Shown: positions 26,033-35,139, counted from the stretch's first letter. The stretch: 64,000 nt of DNA from Nostoc punctiforme NIES-2108 (GCA_003326195.1 LXQE01000150.1:1-64000); one strand, 5' to 3'. The notes: generated from the letters alone by a model not told the origin. Translations and numbers: made by a program.

Positions 26033-26569
26033 CTATTTATTATTGTTTTGAATGTCTTTATTATAATTACTTCTAAGAATTGCCATCACAAAAGTGTTAT
26101 GGTAGCTGCCATTTTTATAAACTGCCTCTTCCAACTTTCCTTCTACAAAAAAACCAACTTTTTCATACATTCTAATAGCTCTAGTATTTTGCTCAAGAAC
26201 ATAGAGATAAATCCGGTTAAGATTCAAATCAATAAAAGCGTGCTTAATAATTTCTCGGCACACTGCTTCTCCAATACCTCTAGACCAGTAATTCTTATTA
26301 CTGATAACAATTGAAAATTCAGCAGAACGATTAATCGATTGAATATTTGTTAAATAAACATTGCCGATAAGATTATTATTATCTGATTCAATAATAGAAA
26401 GTCTAACGTTTTTATCTCTATTATTAAGATAGGTTTGATACCAATTCTCATCTATCTCTTCAGAAATATAAAGAAAATTACACCCAAGAAAATTGATAAT
26501 ATCATGGTCGTTTCTCCATGCATTAATTATTTTTAGATCATTTTTGGAAATCTCTCTTAATGTGAACAT
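26033..26569 (-). CDS. GNAT-family N-acetyltransferase (RimJ/RimL or PseH-like)
   Basis: A 178-residue acetyl-CoA-dependent acetyltransferase. MFTLREISKNDLKIINAWRN opens the fold. The acetyl-CoA loop region is YWSRGIGEAVCREIIKHAF, and the C-terminal AIRMYEKVGFFVEGKLEEAV is the typical motif B end. In the neighbourhood of sugar aminotransferases such enzymes acetylate the amino group of a nucleotide sugar, as PseH does, or act on ribosomal protein termini as RimL does; the former is more likely here. It starts 2 bases after the stop of the DegT-like gene at 26572, so the two are probably co-translated. Confidence 0.85.
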   Translation of the reverse strand: MFTLREISKNDLKIINAWRNDHDIINFLGCNFLYISEEIDENWYQTYLNNRDKNVRLSIIESDNNNLIGNVYLTNIQSINRSAEFSIVISNKNYWSRGIGEAVCREIIKHAFIDLNLNRIYLYVLEQNTRAIRMYEKVGFFVEGKLEEAVYKNGSYHNTFVMAILRSNYNKDIQNNNK

Positions 26570-26571
26570 TA

Positions 26572-27543
26572 TTAGTTCCTTAATAGTTCTTTTATTGATT
26601 TAATCACATAATCTAGGTCATCAATCTCATATCTATGATCTATTGGAAGTGCAAGTAATTTTTGCGTTAAATCCTGTTCAAAATCAAATCCTTCCATTCC
26701 TCTGTGTATTGTATCTTTCCATAATATTGGAATAAAAATATTTTGATCATATAATAGGTTTTTATCTATTCTATTTTTGACGAAAAGAGGATAATAGTAA
26801 GGAATAGCATTAGTTGCTAAAGGCAAATTAAATTGATTAATTTCTTCAAAGAATAAATGATAATAATTGAAGTGATGCCGACGCTTTTGAGCAACATTTA
26901 GATAATCAATATTAGCAAGTAAATATTCAGAAATGAGCGATATTTTTTTAATTTTATCATCCAACCCTTTTTCATATTCTATAAATTCTTGATATGCTTG
27001 TTTCTGCTTACCCAATAAACGATTTAATAAATGATTACAACTCAAATCAGTATTCCTTTCATAGTCAACAGGAATATCATAAGGAGTATAAAGATATGCT
27101 CCATCTGGCACACCGAAAAACTTTCTTGCCGAATTAAAAGACCAAGATTTACTATTTTCTCTATCAAAAAATGCTTGAGTATTATCAATGATAACTTGAT
27201 CATTATACCGATTAATTAAGGCTTCAATAAATTTGCCCTTTAGTCCAAAATAATTGATATAAATCAAATACTCGTTTTTTTTTAATTTCACATCTTCAGT
27301 AGGTTCTAAATTTATATTAATTGAGTAAAAGTTATAGGGAGTTTGATTCGTTTGAATCGGTTTCAACAATGCGTTACAGGTGTAAAAAGGTATCCATATT
27401 CTCTGGGCTTCAATGTGTTTAAGAATGAGATTGAGGCAAGCTCTTCCATTACTAAGAGCAATTGCATTAGAATGATAGCTGCAATCTTTATTTTGGATTT
27501 CTAACTCAAAAAAACCTCCAATTGGTTTTACTCTAGACTTCAT
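26572..27543 (-). CDS. Divergent DegT-like PLP-dependent protein
   Basis: A 323-residue protein, shorter than the usual 370-400 for DegT enzymes. Despite low similarity the fold-type I landmarks survive: ALSNGRACLNLIL for the PLP-phosphate loop, WIPFYTCNALLKPI, D120 in VIIDNTQAFF (pyridine nitrogen) and a candidate Schiff-base Lys, K141, in SFNSARKFFGVPDGA. It would aminate a keto-sugar or related compound, but its substrate is unknown. It sits immediately upstream of the acetyltransferase and below WbqC. A paralogous canonical DegT enzyme is encoded 2 kb downstream, so this is probably a specialised second aminotransferase. Strongly AT-rich. Confidence 0.75.
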   Translation of the reverse strand: MKSRVKPIGGFFELEIQNKDCSYHSNAIALSNGRACLNLILKHIEAQRIWIPFYTCNALLKPIQTNQTPYNFYSININLEPTEDVKLKKNEYLIYINYFGLKGKFIEALINRYNDQVIIDNTQAFFDRENSKSWSFNSARKFFGVPDGAYLYTPYDIPVDYERNTDLSCNHLLNRLLGKQKQAYQEFIEYEKGLDDKIKKISLISEYLLANIDYLNVAQKRRHHFNYYHLFFEEINQFNLPLATNAIPYYYPLFVKNRIDKNLLYDQNIFIPILWKDTIHRGMEGFDFEQDLTQKLLALPIDHRYEIDDLDYVIKSIKELLRN

Positions 27544-27681
27544 CTCAATCTTTAAAACCTCATATAAGTTTATATTTATCTGAATAGATATGAGTCTTAT
27601 GCTTGCTATCTATTAAATGAAATATATATCTAGTAACTTGTTTTTCCTCTTCTTAATCAAAAAATATAAATATTTTTGCAT

Positions 27682-28383
27682 TTATATTAAATCATATTCA
27701 TTCAACATTTTTTGAATTTTTTCTTTGTCATTAAACATTAGAACATCAATGATTGAAAGCCAAGGAACAAACTGATTATCAAATTGATTATATTCAACAA
27801 ATCTTGGCTGAAGAAATGACAACTTGATATCATTTTTTTTAAAAACCTCTCTTGAATACAATTTCTCTCCTCCAATTGAATTTATGTAATGGTCAGACCC
27901 TAAACACTTGTTTATACTGATAACCCGTTCTTCTCCTTTCAATGTCTTGTCTTTATTAAGTTCCGAGGAAAAATAAACTTGTGTACCAATATCTAAATAA
28001 TCACAAATGAGCTTTAAGCTATGTGTTATCATTTTTGAAATATTTATTTCATCTACATATAAAATACGATCTAATAGTTTTTTAATGTTTGAGTAATAAG
28101 GCGCTTTTCTATAAGACAAATCCACTATATTTAACAATTTTTTTCTTTCTTTATCAAAATTTTCTGTAAAAAACCTCTGATTGATGTTCAAAAAAGCAGA
28201 ATCATTTTTTATGCTCAATGTAAATAGGTAAGCTTCTCTATTTAATAGAATTCGGTTTCTATTGATCCAGCCTCCTTTTATGTACTGTACATCATCATGA
28301 ATTACAAATTTATCTGCTATATTGATAAGCTGAAAATACCCTAGATACGGAAATAAGTACGGCTGCATTATAGTAATCTTCAT
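27682..28383 (-). CDS. WbqC-like family protein
   Basis: A 233-residue protein of the WbqC family. The family start is complete: MKITIMQPYLFPYLGYFQLI, then FVIHDDVQYIKGGWINRNRI and YINSIGGEKLY, ending in PWLSIIDVLMFN. WbqC-like proteins occur in O-antigen and capsule clusters near amino-sugar genes. They are thought to act in modification of amino-deoxy sugars, but the reaction is not established. Position between the divergent DegT-like gene and a methyltransferase gene fits this. Very AT-rich coding sequence. Confidence 0.9.
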   Translation of the reverse strand: MKITIMQPYLFPYLGYFQLINIADKFVIHDDVQYIKGGWINRNRILLNREAYLFTLSIKNDSAFLNINQRFFTENFDKERKKLLNIVDLSYRKAPYYSNIKKLLDRILYVDEINISKMITHSLKLICDYLDIGTQVYFSSELNKDKTLKGEERVISINKCLGSDHYINSIGGEKLYSREVFKKNDIKLSFLQPRFVEYNQFDNQFVPWLSIIDVLMFNDKEKIQKMLNEYDLI

Positions 28384-28449
28384 AAATAGACCTTCGTTTA
28401 GACTAGTGAGTCATAAAAAATAGACCTTGCTGATAAAATATGTAACCTA

Positions 28450-29226
28450 TTAGATACGACCTTTTTCGCAAACCATAAAAATACTGGCGCAGAGATCAGG
28501 GTATTGCATTCCTAATTTGTAACAAGCTTCTAGATATGAGTCTGAAATTATGTCAGTACTTAATAATTTGTCAAATTGAAAATTGGCTAATGCTTTGAAA
28601 AATATACCGCCTCGATGAACAATATTAAGACCAGCATCAATAGTATCTTTTTCTAAGCTATCAAAAGCGTAAGTTTTTCTATGTCCATGAGCAAACTCTG
28701 CCTCAGTAACTGCCGTGTTGTGAGAAATAAGACCCATCTTAACGGCAATTTGCCGAGATGGAGCATTTGCATTGGGGACAGCTAAGAAAAGCAGTCCCTG
28801 ATCTGATAACCAGGAATTAATTTTACGTAGAATGAAGACAGGATCATCTAAATGTTCAAGCGTATGAATTAGAAAAATAGCATCGTACTTGTCTTGCAAT
28901 TCCAGTGTTTCAAAGACTGAGTTAATGAATTTAACCCTATATCCCACACGATTTCTTACGTATTCTACTAAAGTGTCAGCAGCCTCAATAACGGTGATAT
29001 CTGTGAAGTGATCTATCAGCATCTCAGTAAATTCTCCTTGAAAGCAACCTAACTCTAATGCCTTACCCGATGACAAAAATGGTAGAAAAGAACGCAGCAT
29101 ATAGCGTCTTAAGAGTTTGTCAAAGCTATACTCATATTTTTTGTCAGGGTCATTAGTATTAAAGGTTGAATATTCTTTATTGTAATCTCTCATAGTAAGT
29201 CTCTCTTGATATGGATTATGATGCAT
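28450..29226 (-). CDS. Class I SAM-dependent methyltransferase
   Basis: A 258-residue Methyltransf_23/11-type enzyme. ALELGCFQGEFTEMLIDHF is motif I, YDAIFLIHTLEHLDDP motif II (with the usual HTLEH) and GLLFLAVPNANAP the post-II strand. The acceptor is unknown, but gene position in the glycan run suggests a sugar. A second ATG at codon 12 (MRDYNKEYST) may be the true start. It lies only 7 bp downstream of the PhyH gene stop and is co-transcribed with it. Confidence 0.87.
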   Translation of the reverse strand: MHHNPYQERLTMRDYNKEYSTFNTNDPDKKYEYSFDKLLRRYMLRSFLPFLSSGKALELGCFQGEFTEMLIDHFTDITVIEAADTLVEYVRNRVGYRVKFINSVFETLELQDKYDAIFLIHTLEHLDDPVFILRKINSWLSDQGLLFLAVPNANAPSRQIAVKMGLISHNTAVTEAEFAHGHRKTYAFDSLEKDTIDAGLNIVHRGGIFFKALANFQFDKLLSTDIISDSYLEACYKLGMQYPDLCASIFMVCEKGRI

Positions 29227-29233
29227 TAATAAA

Positions 29234-30058
29234 TTAACCTTGTCCTGGTTTGTAAAATCTCTTTTCTGGAGGTTGATACCATTCTTCCAAATTTGTTGGA
29301 ACTAGAGCATTGTATCCAAGGATTTGCTTCATTTCTTCCGATAAACTGGTTACATAGTCATATCCAAAGTATCGAGGTAAATCCAACTGTTGCTTGACAA
29401 AAGGCTTAGTGAAACAGAGTGTAAGAGCGCGTCTAGGCTCATCCGTCTGATTGCTTCCTGCCGCGTGCCAAAGGTTAGCATCAAAGAGAATGATGCTGCC
29501 ACTTTTTCCAACAGCGCGAGTGGAATTTTCGTAGAATAGTTTTTCAGATGGCCGATCTGCTAGATAATGTCCTCGATTCATGAAGTAAGTTGCACCATTT
29601 TCTAGCGTGAAATCATCTAGCATGACAATCATTTGAAGCATCAGTTTTAGGTTGCCTGTGAAACTGCGAACATCTCGATGAATATTTAAAAGATAAGAAG
29701 GATGATTCTTAAGATTATTTACACCACCAAAGATATTCAAAATATAGTTGCCACCAAAGTAACTTGTTATTGCTTCTTTCAAATACATTCTTTCTAGAAA
29801 TTCCATAAAGCTGTCACCTAATCCCAATAGGTGATTAATCGTCCCATCAGTATTTTGTGCTACATCATTCTTGATTTGAATATGACGAGCTATTGTATTT
29901 GCTTTATCGAGGTCTAACTTCAACTTTTCAACTAATTGATTATCAACAATATTTTTAAATAACAACCATCCTTGTTTTTCAAGCTCTTTTCCTACTAATA
30001 CAGATGAAGAAAGATAAGTTTTATTATTAGGATACTCACTTTGAGTGTAGGAAGACAT
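29234..30058 (-). CDS. Phytanoyl-CoA dioxygenase (PhyH)-family Fe(II)/2-oxoglutarate oxygenase
   Basis: A 274-residue non-heme iron dioxygenase. The facial triad is H127-x-D129 in NIHRDVR and H198 in NLWHAAGSN. R210 (DEPRRALTL) is placed to bind 2-oxoglutarate. Family members hydroxylate varied small molecules; in glycan or secondary-metabolite clusters they often oxidise a sugar or lipid. It is the first gene of the AT-rich minus-strand run, so the cluster promoter is expected just upstream. The upstream TPR gene ends 39 bp before it and may be in the same transcript. Confidence 0.88.
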   Translation of the reverse strand: MSSYTQSEYPNNKTYLSSSVLVGKELEKQGWLLFKNIVDNQLVEKLKLDLDKANTIARHIQIKNDVAQNTDGTINHLLGLGDSFMEFLERMYLKEAITSYFGGNYILNIFGGVNNLKNHPSYLLNIHRDVRSFTGNLKLMLQMIVMLDDFTLENGATYFMNRGHYLADRPSEKLFYENSTRAVGKSGSIILFDANLWHAAGSNQTDEPRRALTLCFTKPFVKQQLDLPRYFGYDYVTSLSEEMKQILGYNALVPTNLEEWYQPPEKRFYKPGQG

Positions 30059-30097
30059 ATCATACTACCTTTAGAGGTTGACCAATGCGCCCCATTT

Positions 30098-30502
30098 TTA
30101 CTGAGCAGAGACGTTCTTACCCTCTTGCTTCTTAATCTTCTCTAATACAACTTTGTAATCTTGCCGATCGGGGCGCAATTTTACCAGCTTCTCCAAAAGT
30201 TCCATCGCACCTTTCGTATCCTTCAATTGCAACCGCAGCACAGACAGTTTCTCTAAAGCAAGTTGGTTTTCTGGTTCCCGTTGTAAAACCAACTCGTAGC
30301 CCCGCGCTTGTTGCTGTAATTCTGACTCAGGAGAAGCAGACGCAGTTGCTGGCTTAGGTTGAGTAGCCTGTTGGATTGCCGGAATAACTGCAAATACCGT
30401 AGAACCAAAAAACGAGAACATCGACACTATCGTGACAATCTTTTGTCGCCGCTGAATCTGCTTTTTGCGGGAAATTAGGTATTCTTCGTCTGAACTAGCC
30501 AT
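30098..30502 (-). CDS. Membrane-anchored TPR protein
   Basis: A 134-residue protein with a basic N terminus (SRKKQIQRRQK), one membrane helix at about 22-44 (VTIVSMFSFFGSTVFAVIPAI), a short Pro/Ala/Ser linker and two TPR units from about 62 to 130 (EPENQLALEKLSVLRLQ, TKGAMELLEKLVKLRPD). TPR units bind partner proteins, here probably on the periplasmic face or in the lumen of thylakoids. Small TPR proteins like this are conserved in cyanobacteria without a defined role. GC content returns to the genome norm here, marking the edge of the AT-rich cluster. Confidence 0.85.
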   Translation of the reverse strand: MASSDEEYLISRKKQIQRRQKIVTIVSMFSFFGSTVFAVIPAIQQATQPKPATASASPESELQQQARGYELVLQREPENQLALEKLSVLRLQLKDTKGAMELLEKLVKLRPDRQDYKVVLEKIKKQEGKNVSAQ

Positions 30503-31412
30503 GCCTCACATACTTGCTGCGGTAAATACTTAGGTATCAGCAAGCCTCCCGTTCTGAGGATACCCATCTGTTCAACAGAAACTAACATCCTCGCTAAAAA
30601 TTTTTTACACAAACTTCAAATATTGACTCTGAAGATGGAGGAATTTATGTTTAACCCATGTTAGACCAGCAATTTTGCCATGCGTAGTTTACCGCCGTAG
30701 GCATCGCTCCCATAGCTCAAAGCAAAACCCTACCCTGCGCCCTAACAGGTCTTAATTATCTGAGCAAAATATTAAAACTATATAAAGATTTGCAATTATT
30801 TTACCTAAAGCCAGATGTTTGCGATATTGTAAATAACATTTAAATCAACAGAAAGAGTAGATATCTCTACTCAATTGCAAATTTCCCTGTCAGTCATCAA
30901 CTTTTAAACTAGCTCGTATCCTATAGCTTCTTCAACAAGCAAGCATATTTTCCCTAATTTAAACAAACAGAATTTTCCCAGTAGTCCTCAGTCACACTAC
31001 TTAGTGGAACTTCCTTGAGGACTAATTATTCTGCTCGGCGTCCACAATAGATATCTTACGAAAGGTAGTGTTGCACCCTTGTGAAAAAAAGGTAGAGATA
31101 AAGAGGAAAAACAAAAGGGGCAAAGGTTAAAGGAAAAAGGGGAAATATAAATATCCCTTACCCCTTCTGCCTATATTTTTGTCTGGCTTCTGCAAAAAGT
31201 TTAAGGACTGCTTGGTAAAATTAGGATTTTCTGGTGGTAATTACCGTACAAAACCGAATTTACCAGTAACTTAGTAGAGTTTGTTATGGTATAGTTAAAA
31301 AGTTAAGACTAGCTTTACCAAATTACACCACTCTACGGGCCGGCAACAATTGCAGAATGGGAAGCAGTTTTAATTAAGCATTTACCCACAAAATCAGAAT
31401 TCAATCGAGGTT
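30503..31412. other. 910-bp intergenic region between divergent genes
   Basis: No convincing gene is seen. It must hold the promoters of the TPR gene (leftward) and the DUF4327 gene (rightward). It includes a two-tier hairpin at 30982-31024 and a purine-rich stretch at about 31081-31150 (AAAGAGGAAAAACAAAAGGGG type). A protein-like stretch without start codon, ITPLYGPATIAEWEAVLIKH, can be read at about 31325-31385 but is not supported as a gene. Confidence 0.5.
30982..31024. repeat. Two-tier hairpin in a long intergenic region
   Basis: TAGTCCTCA pairs perfectly with TGAGGACTA (9 bp). A second small stem, CACT-ACTT-AGTG, sits inside the loop. It could be part of an untranslated leader or small RNA; no T-run follows. 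Confidence 0.5.
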
Positions 31413-31631
31413 ATGACTCAGCAAGTGATTCACCCAATGGTGAAATTGCAGCGCAATGTGCAATCACTCATAGAATCGAATATTATCAAGCCAAGCGATA
31501 GCATCTGGAAAATCGCTTTGCTCTATGGTAATGAATGGCAGCACTGGAAACAAGAACTGCTTGACTTTGGCTTTAGTATGCAAGACCCAGTTAGTGAATT
31601 GCTAGCTGTAGAAACTTGGGATGAAGAGTAG
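31413..31631 (+). CDS. DUF4327 family protein
   Basis: A 72-residue cyanobacterial protein. MTQQVIHPMVKLQRNVQSLI and the end FSMQDPVSELLAVETWDEE are characteristic of the DUF4327 family, which is confined to cyanobacteria and has no known function. The central WKIALLYGNEWQHWKQEL is the family core. GAGG lies 3 bases before the ATG (CGAGGTTATG), unusually close. It stands alone between a long non-coding region and the convergent kinase gene. Confidence 0.9.
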   Translation: MTQQVIHPMVKLQRNVQSLIESNIIKPSDSIWKIALLYGNEWQHWKQELLDFGFSMQDPVSELLAVETWDEE

Positions 31632-31708
31632 GGAATAGGGCATGGGAATTTTTAATATTCACCACTCCCTAGACACGATTAATCGCGTCTCTACACACTC
31701 CCGACTCT

Positions 31709-32995
31709 CTAGACTTTACAGGCAGCTAAAGCCGCAGCCAATTCCTTTGCATTTTGATAGCGATCGCGTGGCAATGGTTCTGTAACGCGATCAATAACAT
31801 CTCTTAATTGGGAACTAATGGTGGGAACTTTTGCCACATCAAACCTGAAGTTTCGCCCTCGTTGGCGGTAATACTTGAATGGGTTTTCGCCTGTGAGCAG
31901 AAAAATCAGCGTTGGGCCAATTGCATACAAATCAGATTGAGTCAAAGGTTGTCCTCGTTCTTGTTCAGGAGCGCAGTAACCTTCTGCACCAATTCGAGTA
32001 CCAGGCGCTGTGCCAATTTCTTTAACTGCGCCAAAATCTAGCACCACGATGCGATTTTCTGAACTTCGCACCATTAAATTGGCGGGTTTGATATCGCGGT
32101 GAATCAGTGGAGGCTCTTGGCTATGAAGATAGTCTAAAATATCGCAGGTTTGGATCATCCAAGCGATCGCTTGGTTTGGTGTCACTGGGCCAGTGGTATA
32201 GACGCGTTTCTCCAAATCTTGTCCGTGGATTAATTCCATTGCCAAGTATTTTTTTCCGCCTTCTACAAAGAAGTCATAATACTTGGGAATTCCAGGATGG
32301 TTAAGAGATTTGAGAGTATGCGCCTCTCGCTCAAATAACTCTTGAGCTTTGACAATTTTCAGCATATCAGCATTCATTTGCTTCAACACCAACAGTTGTG
32401 GCATACCCGCAATCAGACCAGCCTCATCCCAAGCAAGATAGGTAGTACCCATACCTCCTTGTCCGAGAGTTCGCAACACCTGATAATGGCGAATTCTCTG
32501 TTGGACTGAGAGAGGTTGACCGCAGTGGATGCAAAATAGATTGTTTGGAGAGTTGCCTTCGTGCGTGCAAGTTGAAGATAAATTTGCCAGATTTCTTGCT
32601 GAGTAAAGTGTCTCGGCGGCGTTTTCTTCTGCCCCTTGTATTTGTTGCTGCGATCGCAAACCAGTTTCCAATACTGTTACCTCCTGAATTTGGAATTGCA
32701 GTATTGGGCCTCCCTGTGCCAATTGCAAAAGGGAATTATCTGGTAACGGACCCTGAAGTACAAGGATACCGTTGAGAAAAGTCCCATTTGTACCCTGACT
32801 AATCAGATGCCAAGCATCGCCATTGCTAGCGTCACCGACTTTTCTCAGTTCTAGATGATGCCGCGAAACTAAACTATCATTTAAAACAACGTGATTATCT
32901 GCCGCTCGACCAATCCGAATTATGGAGGAGTTCTCAAAGCTCCACTGCTGGAGGGGCGTTTTCTGTTGCGGTTCTAACAGGGTCAGACTAACCAC
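31709..32995 (-). CDS. FHA domain-containing serine/threonine protein kinase
   Basis: A 428-residue eukaryotic-type kinase. Residues about 25-100 form an FHA phosphothreonine-binding domain (IIRIGRAADNHVVLND, SRHHLEL). A zinc-ribbon-like pair (CTHE at 143, CIHC at 155-158) follows. The kinase domain starts at about 170: glycine loop LGQGGMGTTYLAW, K205 in LVLKQM, catalytic loop IHRDIKPAN (D301), and DFG at 320-322 in VVLDFGAVKEIG. No membrane segment is seen, so it acts in the cytoplasm. The upstream PP2C phosphatase gene, 150 bp away on the same strand, also starts with zinc ribbons, making a likely kinase-phosphatase switch. The T-loop lacks the usual Thr-rich sequence (GTAPGTRIGAEGYCAPE is close). 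Confidence 0.94.
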   Translation of the reverse strand: MVSLTLLEPQQKTPLQQWSFENSSIIRIGRAADNHVVLNDSLVSRHHLELRKVGDASNGDAWHLISQGTNGTFLNGILVLQGPLPDNSLLQLAQGGPILQFQIQEVTVLETGLRSQQQIQGAEENAAETLYSARNLANLSSTCTHEGNSPNNLFCIHCGQPLSVQQRIRHYQVLRTLGQGGMGTTYLAWDEAGLIAGMPQLLVLKQMNADMLKIVKAQELFEREAHTLKSLNHPGIPKYYDFFVEGGKKYLAMELIHGQDLEKRVYTTGPVTPNQAIAWMIQTCDILDYLHSQEPPLIHRDIKPANLMVRSSENRIVVLDFGAVKEIGTAPGTRIGAEGYCAPEQERGQPLTQSDLYAIGPTLIFLLTGENPFKYYRQRGRNFRFDVAKVPTISSQLRDVIDRVTEPLPRDRYQNAKELAAALAACKV

Positions 32996-33144
32996 AATAC
33001 AACCTACAAGGTAAATGGATTAGGGAATGAGGAATGGGGCATTGGGCATTGGGCACAAGAGGCAGAGATGCAGAGGGGAAAAATTTACTGCAACTTCTCC
33101 TCTGCTCCCCTGCTCCCCTGCTTCTTCCCCATACCCATGTATGA

Positions 33145-35139
33145 TTAACTTTCCAGATTTGGGCGTACTTTTGCCCGAATAAGTATACCAGTAATATTGT
33201 CGTGACCGTTGTGTTGATTTGCCAAATCAATTAAATCTGTAACACCCCGTTCTAAGTTAGCACCAGAACTAAGTAAGGGTTCTAAGTGAGTCTGCCAATG
33301 GGTTTCTAGTAAATCATTATCTGATAGACCGTCCGATGCCAACAGCAGAAGAGTATCTTCGTTGATGTCGAAAAAGCCTACGTCGGGATTAATCGAGTTT
33401 TCATCACGAGGCCCCAAGGCTTGGGTAAGTTGGTAGGCATCTGGACGGGCGTAAGCTATGCTTGCTTCCACTCCTCGGTTAATTTCCCGTTGCCCAACTT
33501 CGTGATCTACTGTGACTTGTTCTAGTCCCTGTTTGCGCGTCAGGCGATAGAGACGGCTATCTCCCACATGAGCAACTGCTGCTTGAGTATCCTGAATTAA
33601 AAGCATTACTAAAGTTGTACCCATACGCCCAACTCCAGAACGGGCATCTTGTTGATTGAGCTTGTAAATCGCCTCATTAGCTAAATACACTGCCTCACGA
33701 ATGCTATCTTCTGTTGGCAGCTGGTTGGCAATCCAGTGTTCTTGAAAGTATTGCCGTAGGGTATTAACTGCTAACTCGCTAGCTATCTCGCCGCCAGCGT
33801 GTCCACCCATACCATCACAAAGAATATACAAACCATGCCCTTCTAGAACTCGACTTCTAGGGAACTCCAGTTTCTGAATTTTGGTTTCGATGCCAAAGTA
33901 GTCCTCGTTATGATGACGTTGACGCCCCACATCTGTGCGTCCGGCATCTTCTAAGCTACTTAACTGCATCGCCAGCACAACAGTTGGCATATCATCAGTT
34001 TTGCTAATGATATCTTCTAACTCATTTGATTGCGGGATAGTGGACACAGCAGTATTTTTCTCCTGTATTGGCGGCAAAGTTGCGGTTCCTAGTGCTTCCA
34101 GTTCAATAGAAATTTCCTCCAAACGCGATCGCAATTGGGCGATCGTCTGAATCTTGCCTACTTCTAAATCCCCCAACATCTGGACTACAGAGCCAAATTG
34201 AGTCCGTTGAGACTGTCTAAATAGTGCTTGCCAAACTCTTCCCAAAGCTTGGATAGTTAATGGCTCCTCTGGAATAGTAGATGTTTGGCTTTGGCCATCT
34301 TCTGGCGACTCCGTGGCGGGCTGAGAATTCGATGATTCCACATACAACCTTTGTAGTGCCAACGTTTGGTCTTCATCCAATCGCAAATTCGACAAATCTA
34401 AAAGGCTTTGACGACAATTTACTGGTTCCAATACTGCCCAAAGCTGGGTCATTTCATAACACCAGTGTAGAATTTTTAACGAACTGGTTGTTTCTTCTTG
34501 CCACAGGTCGAGTAAATGCTGCCACGCCGAGCGGTTTTCGATTATTAATACCTGTATATCACCTTGCTGCCATGCGTCGTGAATCGACGGTATCCCCCGC
34601 TCACCTTGGGATTGTAAAGCAATATAAAGTTTAGCAAGGTGAGGAATCTCACTGGTTTCCACTGACGGTGTTAGCAAATCTGATTCCTGACTTTCTAGGA
34701 TTGCCTCAATCGGTGATATTTGATACGGCTGGCAGTCTAGAACTCTCACACCTACATCAGCAATAATGGCAGTTTCCGTTTGAGTAGGTAGCGGATCTAA
34801 CAATTGATAGCGCTCTTGGGAATCTAAATAGGAGCCTAATGTCATTTGAGAACTAGGCGATAGAGGAGATGAGGAGGGTATTGCTTGCTCATCTCCCTCA
34901 CCTCCCACATCTCCTACATCCCCTTCTCCTCTCAAAGCTTCCCCAGTCGTTTCTTTAGCAATAATTGCCCAAAACACTGTTCCACATTCTGTGTCACAGT
35001 TATGACAACGTAGTGCATTCACAGGTACATCATCGGTACTGCATTCAGGACAGACCTTATGAGTCAGGGATGTGCCACAGTTTTGACAGAATTTGTTGCT
35101 ATTGGGGTTTTCAAATTTACACTGAGGGCAAATCAGCAT
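33145..35139 (-). CDS. PP2C-family protein serine/threonine phosphatase with N-terminal double zinc ribbon
   Basis: A 664-residue soluble protein. The N terminus holds two zinc ribbons (CPQC, CQNC, CPEC, CHNC within the first 50 residues). The middle (about 60-390) is weakly conserved, with acidic and Ser/Thr-rich stretches and a degraded kinase-like look. The PP2C catalytic domain runs from about 398 to 660. The metal-binding aspartates are in RHHNEDYFG (D413), CDGMGGHAGG (D442) and NGHDNITG (D647), with GDSRLYR between. It removes phosphate from Ser/Thr, presumably opposing the adjacent FHA kinase. Alternative short frames over its 3' end on the same strand are shadows. Confidence 0.94.
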   Translation of the reverse strand: MLICPQCKFENPNSNKFCQNCGTSLTHKVCPECSTDDVPVNALRCHNCDTECGTVFWAIIAKETTGEALRGEGDVGDVGGEGDEQAIPSSSPLSPSSQMTLGSYLDSQERYQLLDPLPTQTETAIIADVGVRVLDCQPYQISPIEAILESQESDLLTPSVETSEIPHLAKLYIALQSQGERGIPSIHDAWQQGDIQVLIIENRSAWQHLLDLWQEETTSSLKILHWCYEMTQLWAVLEPVNCRQSLLDLSNLRLDEDQTLALQRLYVESSNSQPATESPEDGQSQTSTIPEEPLTIQALGRVWQALFRQSQRTQFGSVVQMLGDLEVGKIQTIAQLRSRLEEISIELEALGTATLPPIQEKNTAVSTIPQSNELEDIISKTDDMPTVVLAMQLSSLEDAGRTDVGRQRHHNEDYFGIETKIQKLEFPRSRVLEGHGLYILCDGMGGHAGGEIASELAVNTLRQYFQEHWIANQLPTEDSIREAVYLANEAIYKLNQQDARSGVGRMGTTLVMLLIQDTQAAVAHVGDSRLYRLTRKQGLEQVTVDHEVGQREINRGVEASIAYARPDAYQLTQALGPRDENSINPDVGFFDINEDTLLLLASDGLSDNDLLETHWQTHLEPLLSSGANLERGVTDLIDLANQHNGHDNITGILIRAKVRPNLES

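Noticed and set aside
30983..31000. Yfr1-like small RNA core in the 910-bp gap
   Set aside because: The sequence TCCTCAGTCACAC differs from the ACTCCTCACAC core and the flanking stems do not match.
31325..31412. Protein-like reading ITPLYGPATIAEWEAVLIKH upstream of DUF4327
   Set aside because: No start codon and frame differs from the DUF4327 gene; kept only as a note in the intergenic entry.
32988..33230. 80-residue frame overlapping the phosphatase 3' end
   Set aside because: It shares bases with the well-supported PP2C tail in another frame and has repeat-derived sequence.
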